DNA of 7,026 nt from Actinomycetes bacterium (GCA_023429855.1 JAEZDB010000111.1:1-7026); one strand, 5' to 3'; shown: positions 1 through 5,679, counted from the stretch's first letter. Numbers and translations: made by a program. Notes: generated by a model from the sequence alone, not told the origin.

Positions 1-12
1 TGACCCGGTGGG

Positions 13-32
13 GGGGGCGCGGCCGCGCCCCC
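13..32. repeat. 20-bp perfect GC palindrome
   Basis: GGGGGCGCGG is followed directly by its reverse complement CCGCGCCCCC, containing a NotI-like GCGGCCGC core. As RNA it would fold into a very stable GC hairpin with a minimal loop. It lies before the first gene and just upstream of a second hairpin, so it may belong to the 3' end of a transcription unit left of the window. In DNA this GC-rich, a palindrome of this size can arise by chance, so a role is only inferred. Confidence 0.4.
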
Positions 33-48
33 GCAGGCTGACCGCGTT

Positions 49-78
49 CGAAGGTCCCGGCTCCGGCTGGGACCTTCG
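49..78 (+). terminator. Stem-loop, probable terminator upstream of lysE-like gene
   Basis: CGAAGGTCCC (49-58) and GGGACCTTCG (69-78) form a perfect 10-bp stem around a 10-base loop. The sequence after it has only a short T run (TTT at 82-84), so it is not a canonical intrinsic terminator. Such hairpins without U-tracts are common in high-GC actinobacteria. It lies in the leader before the first gene and probably ends transcription from the left. Its presence argues against translation starting at the in-frame GTG at position 8. An operator role is the alternative. Confidence 0.5.
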
Positions 79-94
79 TCGTTTCGGCCTCGGC

Positions 95-100
95 TACGGT
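95..100 (+). promoter_or_regulatory. Possible -10 box of the LysE-family gene
   Basis: TACGGT fits the actinobacterial TANNNT -10 pattern and lies 9 bases before the chosen ATG at 110, after the hairpin. No convincing -35 box is visible. Transcription from it would give a very short or absent leader, in keeping with the lack of a Shine-Dalgarno sequence. One six-base match is weak evidence. Confidence 0.3.
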
Positions 101-109
101 CAACCGGGG

Positions 110-784
110 ATGCAGCTCGGGGACTACGCAGCGGTGCTTGGGGTGTGGATAGTCGCGCTCGCGGCGCCCGGGCCCGACGTCGTCCTGGTGCTCCGGCAGA
201 CGGTGCGCGGCGGGCGGCCTGCCGGCGTCGCTGCGGCGGCCGGCATCGCGCTCGGGATCGTGGCCTGGATCGCCCTCGCGATGCTCGGCGCGCACGTGCT
301 GGTCGAGGCCGACGATCGCGTACTCGGCGCGCTGCAGGTTGCCGGCGGCGCCTACCTGATCGCGCTCGGTATCGCCGGCGTTCGTGCCGCGCTCACGCCC
401 GGTGGCGCGCACGAGTTCGAGCTTGCCGACCTCGAGGCGGATGGACGGGCCAATGACGTCTCGCCAGTGGCATCGCTTGCCCGCCGGTCGTTGCTGCTCG
501 GCCTCGCGACGAACCTGTCGAATCCCAAGGCGCTCGTCTTCTTCGGCACGGTCTTCACCGTGCTCATCCCCGCGGAAGCCGACACGGCCGAGCGTGCGGC
601 GTTGTCGGTGCTGCTCGTCGCCATCGAGGCCGCGTGGTTCGGGGGGCTCGCCCTGCTCACCTCGTCGGCCAAAGCCGCGACGTTCCTCGGGCGCCACGCG
701 GCTACCCTGGACGCCGTGGCTGCTGTCGCGTTCATCGTGCTCGGTGGCGTTTCGCTCGTCTCCGGCGCCTCCGCCTTCCTCTGA
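110..784 (+). CDS. LysE/RhtB-family amino-acid exporter
   Basis: This 224-residue membrane protein resembles the LysE/RhtB superfamily, which exports amino acids or related small molecules using the proton gradient. It opens with a hydrophobic segment ending in the family's PGPD motif (residues 20-23). Glycine-rich membrane segments follow at about 40-65 and 72-95. A polar, acidic loop occupies about 97-122, and the second conserved motif NLSNPKALVFF lies at 135-145. Two or three more hydrophobic helices follow at about 165-184 and 200-220. The length matches the family (about 200-230). The ATG at 110 was chosen because PGPD then falls at its usual distance from the N-terminus. The frame is open back to a GTG at 8, but that part would span two hairpins and looks non-coding. 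The substrate cannot be read from sequence. The SDR gene 33 bases downstream may be co-transcribed. Confidence 0.85.
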   Translation: MQLGDYAAVLGVWIVALAAPGPDVVLVLRQTVRGGRPAGVAAAAGIALGIVAWIALAMLGAHVLVEADDRVLGALQVAGGAYLIALGIAGVRAALTPGGAHEFELADLEADGRANDVSPVASLARRSLLLGLATNLSNPKALVFFGTVFTVLIPAEADTAERAALSVLLVAIEAAWFGGLALLTSSAKAATFLGRHAATLDAVAAVAFIVLGGVSLVSGASAFL

Positions 785-817
785 TCGCTGCTCGGCCCGC
801 GACCGTATCCCAGTGAG

Positions 818-1750
818 ATGCCTGCCTCCACACCACCCAGCCGCATCCTGCTGACCGGCGCCACCGGCGCGATCGGCGGTCGTCTCCTGCCCGAGCTGCT
901 CGGCGGTGGAGCGCCGGTGCGTGCCTTGGTGCGCGACCCGATCCGGGCGGCGCTGCCGCCGGAGGTCGAGACGGTCCGCGGCGACATCTTCGCCGGCGAA
1001 GGGCTCGACGACGCCCTCGAGGGCGTCGATGTGGCCTACTACCTCGTGCACGCGATGGGGCGCGGCAACACCGGCGACTTCGAGCAGCTCGACCGCCACG
1101 GCGCAAACCTCTTCGGGCTCGCCGCAGAGAAGGCAGGCGTACGGCGGATCGTCTACCTCGGCGGGCTCGACGGCGCCGGCGCGGAGGAGTCGCACCACTT
1201 GCAGAGCCGCGCCGAGGTGGCGGCGCTCCTGGAGCGGCACGTGCCGGAGTTCGTCCATGCGCGCGCCGCGATGGTCGTCGACTCGACGAGTCAGTCGTTC
1301 GTGATCCTGCGCAACCTCGTCAAGCGGCTGCCCGTGATGATCGGGCCCCGCTGGGTCACCACGCGCAGCCAGCCGATCGCCGCGAGCGACGTCGTGCGGG
1401 CGCTGCGGGCGCTTGGCGAGCTCGATGGCGTGGCGGGCGAGGTGCAGCTCGGTGGCGCGGAGGCCCACGAGTACCGCGAGCTGATCGACCTGACCGCCGA
1501 GGCGATGGGGCGTCGTCCGCCGCCGATGGTGCCGGTGCCGTTCATGACGCCCCGGCTCTCGTCGCTGTGGGTGAGCCTGTTCGGCGGGGTGGAGTACCCG
1601 CTGGTGCGGCCGCTCGTCGAAGGGTTGCGCGCCGAGATGGTGGTGACGGAGGCGCCGCCAGCGGGGGTCAACGACCACCCGCTGGCGTTCCGCGACGCCG
1701 TCCGCGAGGCGCTGGCGGGCGAGGCCGCAGCGCGAGCTACCGTCGGCTGA
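818..1750 (+). CDS. NAD(P)H-binding atypical SDR (NmrA/YbjT-like)
   Basis: The protein has 310 residues. An N-terminal Rossmann fold carries the dinucleotide-binding motif TGATGAIGG (residues 13-21) after a short beta strand. RALVRD at 35-40 ends the second strand. GVDVAYYLVHAM (69-80) and RIVYLGGL (110-117) are typical of atypical, extended-like SDRs related to YbjT and NmrA. The classical YxxxK catalytic pair is not evident; SRAEV (130-134) occupies the corresponding stretch. LPVMIGPRWVTTRSQPIA (171-188) is also characteristic of this group. Many homologues I recall carry a further C-terminal DUF2867-type domain; this one stops near residue 310 without it. It could be an NAD(P)H-dependent oxidoreductase or a redox-sensing protein; the substrate is unknown. 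No clear Shine-Dalgarno precedes the ATG. TATCCC at 806-811 is an imperfect -10-like box 6 bases before it. Otherwise it is probably an operon partner of the exporter upstream. Confidence 0.85.
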   Translation: MPASTPPSRILLTGATGAIGGRLLPELLGGGAPVRALVRDPIRAALPPEVETVRGDIFAGEGLDDALEGVDVAYYLVHAMGRGNTGDFEQLDRHGANLFGLAAEKAGVRRIVYLGGLDGAGAEESHHLQSRAEVAALLERHVPEFVHARAAMVVDSTSQSFVILRNLVKRLPVMIGPRWVTTRSQPIAASDVVRALRALGELDGVAGEVQLGGAEAHEYRELIDLTAEAMGRRPPPMVPVPFMTPRLSSLWVSLFGGVEYPLVRPLVEGLRAEMVVTEAPPAGVNDHPLAFRDAVREALAGEAAARATVG

Positions 1751-1756
1751 CCCCGC

Positions 1757-2707
1757 TCAGCCGCCGATGAACGGCGTGATGAACTTGCATTGGATCGAGC
1801 GGGCCGTGCTCGGGTCCAGGGCGTTGAGCACGTTGCGCAGGGCGATCGAGTCGAACGCCATGCCCACATGGTCGGTGAAGTCGATGCCGCACTGGCGCTG
1901 CAGCACGATCCATCGGGTGTCGGGTCCGCTCGGCGCCTGGGCGCTCACGGGCGTCGATACCGAGTCGTAGTTCGTCGAGATCACGGTGAGCTTGGTCCCG
2001 CCGGTCGTGTCGGGGAGCTTGTTCAGCGCGGTGATGAAGTCCGACCCGACCGCCTGCTCGCGCGGGCCGGGGGCCGCGCTGTTGAGCGCGCTGTAGACGC
2101 CGTTCACGAGCCACCCGGCGAAGGGGCGCAGCGCCTCGCCGAAGTTCGTCAGGCCGCTGAGCGTCGTGCCGTGCAGCGTCGGCGCCATCGCGACGGCGTT
2201 GCCGACCTTCGGCGCCCCGCCCAGGCCGCTCACGTAGTACTTGAGCAGCAGTCCGCCCTGCGAGTGGCCCACGAGGTCGACCTTGGCGGCGCCGGTCGCG
2301 GCCCGGACCTTGTCGACGAACGCGCTCATCGTGGCGCCGCTGGCTGCGATCGGCCCGAGGCCGCCGATGTAGCCGCCGAGCGACTGGCTGTTCATGCCGT
2401 AGTTGAACGCGAACACGCAGTAGCCGTTGTTCTTGAGCAGCGGCGAAAGCGCGTTCCAGTTCAGACCCATGTTTACGAACGTCGCGTGCACCAAGACCAC
2501 AGGGCGCGGGTGCGCGGCCGACGGCTTGCACGACCAGTCGTTCGACCCCGGCGGCGAGCTGTTCGGCCCGTTGAGGATCGCCTGGCCGGCGGCGATCGCG
2601 TTGTAGTGCACGGGCAGCGCCGAGGCGGCCGGAGCCGTGGCGGCAAGGGCGAGCGCGCTGGCGGCGAGGCCGCCGGCAAGCGCTGCGCGGAGGGTGCGCA
2701 GAGTCAT
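1757..2707 (-). CDS. Secreted alpha/beta-hydrolase lipase/esterase
   Basis: A 316-residue exported lipase of the class 2 / EstA-like group known from actinobacteria, which hydrolyses ester bonds in acylglycerols or similar substrates outside the cell. The signal peptide spans about residues 1-30: arginines at 4 and 7, an Ala/Leu-rich core, and a likely cut after ASA at 28-30. PVVLVHATFVN (69-79) is the strand and oxyanion-hole region; homologues I recall often have HGTF where this has HATF. GHSQGG (147-152) is the nucleophile elbow with Ser149. Asp248 in NYDSVSTP and His280 in DHVGMAFD are the likely remaining triad members. Cys60/Cys97 and Cys273/Cys307 could form disulfides, fitting a secreted protein. 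AAGGAA (minus strand, 2718-2713) is a good ribosome-binding site 5 bases before the ATG. It is divergent from the TetR gene, and its 3' end is 6 bases from that of the SDR gene. The lipid substrate is unknown. Confidence 0.9.
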   Translation of the reverse strand: MTLRTLRAALAGGLAASALALAATAPAASALPVHYNAIAAGQAILNGPNSSPPGSNDWSCKPSAAHPRPVVLVHATFVNMGLNWNALSPLLKNNGYCVFAFNYGMNSQSLGGYIGGLGPIAASGATMSAFVDKVRAATGAAKVDLVGHSQGGLLLKYYVSGLGGAPKVGNAVAMAPTLHGTTLSGLTNFGEALRPFAGWLVNGVYSALNSAAPGPREQAVGSDFITALNKLPDTTGGTKLTVISTNYDSVSTPVSAQAPSGPDTRWIVLQRQCGIDFTDHVGMAFDSIALRNVLNALDPSTARSIQCKFITPFIGG

Positions 2708-2712
2708 GAGTG

Positions 2713-2718
2713 TTCCTT
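2713..2718 (-). promoter_or_regulatory. Ribosome-binding site of the lipase
   Basis: On the minus strand AAGGAA lies 5 bases upstream of the lipase ATG, within GAAAGGAACACTC. It fixes the lipase start. It contrasts with the TetR and propeller genes of this window, which lack such a site. Confidence 0.75.
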
Positions 2719-2751
2719 TCGAGAGCTGGGGCGCGGGGACAGAACGCAGTT

Positions 2752-2769
2752 GGGAACCAGCTAGTTCCC
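2752..2769. promoter_or_regulatory. Candidate TetR-type operator (18-bp palindrome)
   Basis: GGGAAC-C-AGCT-A-GTTCCC is an 18-bp palindrome with one mismatched pair (2758/2763). It begins just after the lipase -10 box and covers the predicted transcription start (about 2764). A repressor bound here would block lipase transcription. GTTCCCGAAC (2764-2773) forms an overlapping inverted pair that reaches into the -10 box. The size, symmetry and position next to a divergent TetR gene fit a TetR-family operator; binding itself is inferred. Confidence 0.6.
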
Positions 2770-2770
2770 G

Positions 2771-2799
2771 AACCTACTCCTTCGGTGAGCGTGTGACAA
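2771..2799 (-). promoter_or_regulatory. Promoter of the lipase gene (-35/-10)
   Basis: Read on the minus strand, TTGTCA (2799-2794) matches TTGACA at five of six positions. It is followed by a 17-bp spacer and TAGGTT (2776-2771), which fits TANNNT. This is the best housekeeping-type promoter in the window. Initiation near 2764 would give a leader of about 57 bases carrying the ribosome-binding site. An inverted repeat overlaps the -35 box and a palindrome covers the start point, so repression by steric block is likely. Confidence 0.65.
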
Positions 2800-2806
2800 G
2801 GGTCAC
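2793..2806. promoter_or_regulatory. Inverted repeat over the lipase -35 box
   Basis: GTGAC (2793-2797) and GTCAC (2802-2806) form a short inverted repeat around AAGG, overlapping the -35 hexamer at 2794-2799. It may be a second regulator site or an auxiliary site for the same regulator. Five-base arms are short, so chance cannot be excluded. Confidence 0.35.
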
Positions 2807-2848
2807 TTGGAAAGTTGGAGGCGATCTCAGGTTCGGCAAACGCCGCCG

Positions 2849-2854
2849 TACACT
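2849..2854 (+). promoter_or_regulatory. -10 box of a leaderless tetR-family transcript
   Basis: TACACT fits TANNNT and ends 7 bases before the GTG at 2862. Transcription would therefore begin at or next to the start codon, the arrangement known for leaderless mRNAs in actinobacteria. No Shine-Dalgarno is seen before that GTG, and no good -35 box is visible. It supports the GTG at 2862 over upstream starts, which would overlap the divergent lipase. Confidence 0.55.
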
Positions 2855-2861
2855 CGCTGCC

Positions 2862-3515
2862 GTGCCCGAGACGACTCCACAGCCGCTGCCCTCAGGGCGC
2901 CGTGGACTCGACCCGGAGCTCGTCGCGGCCTCCCAGCGCGAGCGCCTGCTCGACGCGCTCGTGGCGCTCTGCGCCGAGTCGGGCATCGAGTCGGTGAAGA
3001 TCGGCGACCTCACCACGCGCGCCCGCACCGCCAAGCGCACGTTCTACGCGCACTTCGACGATCTGCAGCAGTGTTTTGTCGCGGCGTACGACCGCGTCGA
3101 TGAAGCGGCCTTCGCGGCCATCGGCGCGGGCGCCGCCCCGCATTCAGCGCCGTTCCGGCGCATCGCCGGCGCGATCGAGCACCTGCTGACGTACCTGGCC
3201 GAACACCCGTCGTCGGCCAATCTCTGGGTGCTGGAGTCGCATGCGGCGGGCCCGGTTGCGGCGGAGCGCCGGATGCGCACCATGCACCAGCTCGCCGATC
3301 TGTACCTCGCGCTCCACGCTCAGATCAGCGACGAGTGGAAGCCCCGCACACCGATGTCGCGGGTGCGCGCGCTGGCGGTGGTCGGCGCGGTCGACCTCCC
3401 GGTCACCACCGTCCTGCGCTCCGAAGGCCCTGGCGCCTTGCCGGGGATGGCTGCCGAGCTGAGCCGCGCGGTGTACCTGCTTGTCTACGGCACCGACCCG
3501 CCGGCTGCGGGTTGA
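2862..3515 (+). CDS. TetR/AcrR-family transcriptional regulator
   Basis: The product has 217 residues, typical of one-component TetR repressors. The N-terminal DNA-binding domain spans about residues 22-72: helix 1 around RERLLDALVALCAESG, helix 2 around KIGDLTTRA (47-55), and recognition helix 3 around TAKRTFYAHF (56-65), with the characteristic FYAHF ending. The remaining, mostly alpha-helical part would bind a ligand and dimerise; its sequence does not reveal the ligand. The GTG start places the helix-turn-helix at the usual distance from the N-terminus, and a TACACT box lies 7 bases upstream. In-frame starts further upstream would run through the lipase promoter and into the lipase gene. 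The likely target is the divergent lipase promoter, and possibly its own. The VOC gene downstream lies on the same strand and may be co-transcribed. Family assignment is secure; the regulon is inferred from position. Confidence 0.9.
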   Translation: MPETTPQPLPSGRRGLDPELVAASQRERLLDALVALCAESGIESVKIGDLTTRARTAKRTFYAHFDDLQQCFVAAYDRVDEAAFAAIGAGAAPHSAPFRRIAGAIEHLLTYLAEHPSSANLWVLESHAAGPVAAERRMRTMHQLADLYLALHAQISDEWKPRTPMSRVRALAVVGAVDLPVTTVLRSEGPGALPGMAAELSRAVYLLVYGTDPPAAG

Positions 3516-3566
3516 GCGCCGGCGCGCTGCTTGACGCTGCCGGGTGCCACGGCGAGCATGCCCCGC

Positions 3567-3968
3567 ATGAGTAGCAATGCCACGCCCGTCGTCCTCCGCA
3601 CCGACTTCGTCTCGATCCCGACGCAAGACCTCGAGGCGGCGCGCGCCTTCTACCGCGACGTGATCGGCCTCGAAGAGGGTCCGGTCTACCAGCGCGGCGA
3701 CGCGCCGGCCATGGGCGCCGAGTTCGAGACCGGCAACCTCACCCTCAGCGTGATCAACGCCGAGGCCGTCGGGATCACGTTCTCCCCGACGAGCGTGCCG
3801 ATCGCGCTCGGCGTCGCCGACATCGAGGCCGCTCGCGCCCTCCTCGAAGCGCGCGGCGTCACGTTCTTCGCGCCCACGATGGACACCGGCGTCTGCCACA
3901 TGGCCCACTTCGCCGACCCCGACGGCAACGCGCTGATGCTGCACCAGCGGTACCCCGGTCGCGACTAG
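3567..3968 (+). CDS. VOC (glyoxalase/bleomycin-resistance fold) protein
   Basis: A 133-residue single-domain protein of the vicinal oxygen chelate superfamily, probably acting as a dimer. TDFVSIPTQDLEAARAFYRD (12-31) is the first beta-alpha unit with the usual AxxFY helix. The second half has PIALGVADIEAARALLEARG (78-97) and ends with FADPDGNALMLHQRY (115-129), the classic DPDGN turn. In many members a metal-binding Glu sits on the strand after DPDGN; here that place seems to hold His126, and the first-strand ligand position is not an obvious His. It may use different ligands or bind a ligand without catalysis. The start is uncertain: ATG at 3558 is also in frame, and a TTG at 3531 is possible. 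I chose 3567 because the domain begins shortly after it. It follows the TetR gene closely, and its TAG stop is shared with the opposing gene. Confidence 0.85.
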   Translation: MSSNATPVVLRTDFVSIPTQDLEAARAFYRDVIGLEEGPVYQRGDAPAMGAEFETGNLTLSVINAEAVGITFSPTSVPIALGVADIEAARALLEARGVTFFAPTMDTGVCHMAHFADPDGNALMLHQRYPGRD

Positions 3969-5377
3969 GTCAGGGTCACCGCGATGCTCGTGGTGGTGCC
4001 GGCCACCTTGACCACGAGCGTGGCCTTCTTCTTCTTGAGCTTCTTCGCGGACTTCTTCCCCGTGGCGTTGGCCTTGAGCTTGGCCTTGGTGCTCTTGCCC
4101 TGGGTCAGGGTCGCTTTGCCGATGGCGACCGTGATCGGCTTCTTGCCTTTCTTGCCCAGGACCTTCGGCTCGACGGTCAGCGTGAACGTCGCCTTGCCGG
4201 AGACGTTGGGCGTGAGCTGAACGCTTGCCCCAGCTTTACCGCCGAGCGCCGACAGCTTGAAGCTGCGCACCTTCGTCGTCACGGCCGGCGGCGCGGAGCC
4301 GGGGCCGCCGATCGTGACGGGCCCGCCCGGACCGCCCGGACCGCCGGGGGTGCTAGGCGGGGTCTGCCGGGCCGCGATGATCGCCGCGACGTCGATCCCG
4401 CCGATCGAGGGGTACGAACCGGTCGGGGAGATCACGGTCTTCGGACGGCTGAAGGTGCAGACTTCGTCAGGCTGCGAAGGCGGCTGGACGAGTGGCGTGC
4501 CGGCGATGACGACGCCGCTGTCGTCGCCCCAGGCGACCGACGTGCCGTCGGGCGAGAAGCTCGGCTGCCTCGCCTGGCCCGTCGTGATCCAGCAGGCGCC
4601 GATGTCGCCGCCGCCGAGGTCGACTGGCGCCTCGCCGAGGCCCGGCGTGGGAATCACCATGACGCGCGTCGACGTGTCGGACGAGTTGGACTGGTAGACG
4701 CCGAGCGCGACCGCCTTGCCGGTCGCTGCGACCTCGACCTCGCTGATGTAGAGCGGACTCTGGATCTCGATCCCGGGCCACGGGAAGAACTGGTCGGCCT
4801 GGTCCCCGGCGCCCTGCACCGCGAGGGTGGAGCCGGTGGGCGAACCGACCAGGCGCGGGCCCACGAGCACGGGGAAGCGAATCTTGGTCACTGCGGGCGG
4901 GCCGCCCGCCGGGGCGACCCGGGTGCTCGACGCCAGGATGAAGTACCCCTGGGTGAGTGTGCTGACCGGGAATCCGTAGACGGAGTTCGAGAAGCCGTAG
5001 ATGATCGCGCCGGCGTTCTCCGTGAGCTCGAGCCCGAGCGGGTAGGCGCTGAGGCCGCCGTTCGACTTGCCGGCGAGCGGTCCGTACTCGTCCTTGACGG
5101 TGCCGTCGGGATTCCAGATCCGGAACGACGAGAGCTCGGCGATCTTGCCGGCCTCCAGGCGCACGCCGACGACGTAGCCTGCGTCGTTCTGGCCGACGGC
5201 CGTCCAATCGTGTTCGCCGTTGCTTAGCCGCAGCTTCTGCGAGCCGTCGAGCGTGGAAACCCAGACCTCCTTGTCGTCGAGGTAGGCGACGCCAGTCGCG
5301 TGGGCGGCGGAGGGAAGGGCTGCCAACAGGGTGGTGACGGCCACGACCTGGGACAGGCGCCGAACGAGAACGCGCAT
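3965..5377 (-). CDS. Secreted propeller-like protein with basic C-terminal domain
   Basis: A 470-residue exported protein of unknown function. The signal peptide is at about 1-27 (arginines 2, 6, 7, hydrophobic core, AHA before the likely cut). Residues 28-335 contain repeated short beta segments with WD40/TolB-like flavour: DDKEVWVSTLDG (34-45), FRIWNPDG (85-92) and QPSFSPDGTSVAWGDD (271-286), the last a typical propeller blade motif. Cys262 and Cys307 may pair. A Gly/Pro-rich linker (about 340-365, with GGPGGPGGP) leads to a C-terminal domain (about 369-470) holding 23 lysines and only one acidic residue, including KKSAKKLKKKK (441-451). Similar lysine-rich beta-sandwich endings are, as I recall, frequent in exported Solirubrobacterales proteins. 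No transmembrane anchor or sortase motif is seen; the basic domain may bind anionic wall polymers (inference). No Shine-Dalgarno; a TAGCCT box lies 7 bases upstream of the ATG. Confidence 0.8.
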   Translation of the reverse strand: MRVLVRRLSQVVAVTTLLAALPSAAHATGVAYLDDKEVWVSTLDGSQKLRLSNGEHDWTAVGQNDAGYVVGVRLEAGKIAELSSFRIWNPDGTVKDEYGPLAGKSNGGLSAYPLGLELTENAGAIIYGFSNSVYGFPVSTLTQGYFILASSTRVAPAGGPPAVTKIRFPVLVGPRLVGSPTGSTLAVQGAGDQADQFFPWPGIEIQSPLYISEVEVAATGKAVALGVYQSNSSDTSTRVMVIPTPGLGEAPVDLGGGDIGACWITTGQARQPSFSPDGTSVAWGDDSGVVIAGTPLVQPPSQPDEVCTFSRPKTVISPTGSYPSIGGIDVAAIIAARQTPPSTPGGPGGPGGPVTIGGPGSAPPAVTTKVRSFKLSALGGKAGASVQLTPNVSGKATFTLTVEPKVLGKKGKKPITVAIGKATLTQGKSTKAKLKANATGKKSAKKLKKKKATLVVKVAGTTTSIAVTLT

Positions 5378-5384
5378 GCGCCAG

Positions 5385-5390
5385 AGGCTA
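5385..5390 (-). promoter_or_regulatory. -10 box of a leaderless transcript (propeller gene)
   Basis: On the minus strand TAGCCT fits TANNNT and lies exactly 7 bases before the ATG at 5377, the same spacing as at the tetR-family gene. No ribosome-binding site is present between them, consistent with leaderless translation. No clear -35 hexamer is seen. Confidence 0.5.
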
Positions 5391-5440
5391 TCGCGCTACG
5401 CCATCATGACGCCAGCGCGGGCGTCACCTCCAGGGGCGCG

Positions 5441-5581
5441 CTAGGCGCGTGGGCGGCGGTTGTCGACCTTGACGGCCGGCGCGAGGACCGGCAGGCCGAG
5501 CAGGCCCCTCTGCCAGCGCAGCCGTACGTGGACGGCGGCGTTCTTCGGAAGGGGAGAAGTGGTCGGATGCAGCGAGAACAT
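5441..5581 (-). CDS. Small hypothetical protein, 46 aa
   Basis: This frame runs from ATG at 5581 to TAG at 5441 on the minus strand. I do not recognise the product. It is basic: nine Arg or Lys (for example RLRWQRG at 20-26 and NRRPRA at 41-46) against one Asp. It begins MFSLHPTTSP and has a mildly hydrophobic middle (LLGLPVLAPAV, 27-37); there is no clear signal peptide or cysteine. Codon-position composition by hand count is about 74% GC at position 1, 52% at position 2 and 87% at position 3, the pattern of real genes in this genome; the opposite-strand frame in the same register does not show it. GAGG about 11 bases before the ATG is a possible but distant ribosome-binding site, and it lies inside one arm of an inverted repeat. 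The stop is 63 bases upstream of the propeller gene on the same strand. It could also be a decayed gene remnant. Confidence 0.4.
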   Translation of the reverse strand: MFSLHPTTSPLPKNAAVHVRLRWQRGLLGLPVLAPAVKVDNRRPRA

Positions 5582-5586
5582 GATTG

Positions 5587-5638
5587 GTTTGACCTCACTC
5601 CCAGTATCGGGCAAAGAGGTGAACGATTGAGGTCAAAC
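5587..5638. repeat. 11-bp inverted repeat with GAGGT motifs
   Basis: GTTTGACCTCA (5587-5597) and TGAGGTCAAAC (5628-5638) are perfect reverse complements separated by 30 bases. The same GAGGT core recurs as direct copies at 5616-5620, 5629-5633 and 5639-5643, with the inverted ACCTC at 5592-5596. It lies just upstream of the minus-strand small ORF, whose possible ribosome-binding GAGG falls within the proximal arm. It may be a regulator site with several half-sites or an RNA hairpin masking translation. The stretch is visibly richer in A and T than its surroundings. Confidence 0.55.
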
Positions 5639-5679
5639 GAGGTCGTTCATCCGTTTCCCGTACCGAGCGGGACGGCCGG

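Noticed and set aside
1790..2764. A 324-codon open frame on the plus strand opposite the lipase
   Set aside because: It is antisense to a clearly recognisable lipase with triad and signal peptide. Its product is an Arg/Ala/Val-rich string without motifs, as expected for shadow frames in GC-rich DNA.
3144..3944. A 266-codon minus-strand frame opposite the TetR and VOC genes
   Set aside because: It is antisense to two well-supported genes and low in complexity, so it is a shadow frame.
4322..4352. Short GC repeats (ccgcccggaccgcccggaccgccgg) that look like a tandem array
   Set aside because: They simply encode the Gly/Gly/Pro linker of the exported propeller-like protein.
5580..5630. A 16-codon plus-strand frame that could be a leader peptide, ending inside the inverted repeat
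   Set aside because: The frame is too short to judge, has no well-placed ribosome-binding site, and has no run of one amino acid typical of attenuators.
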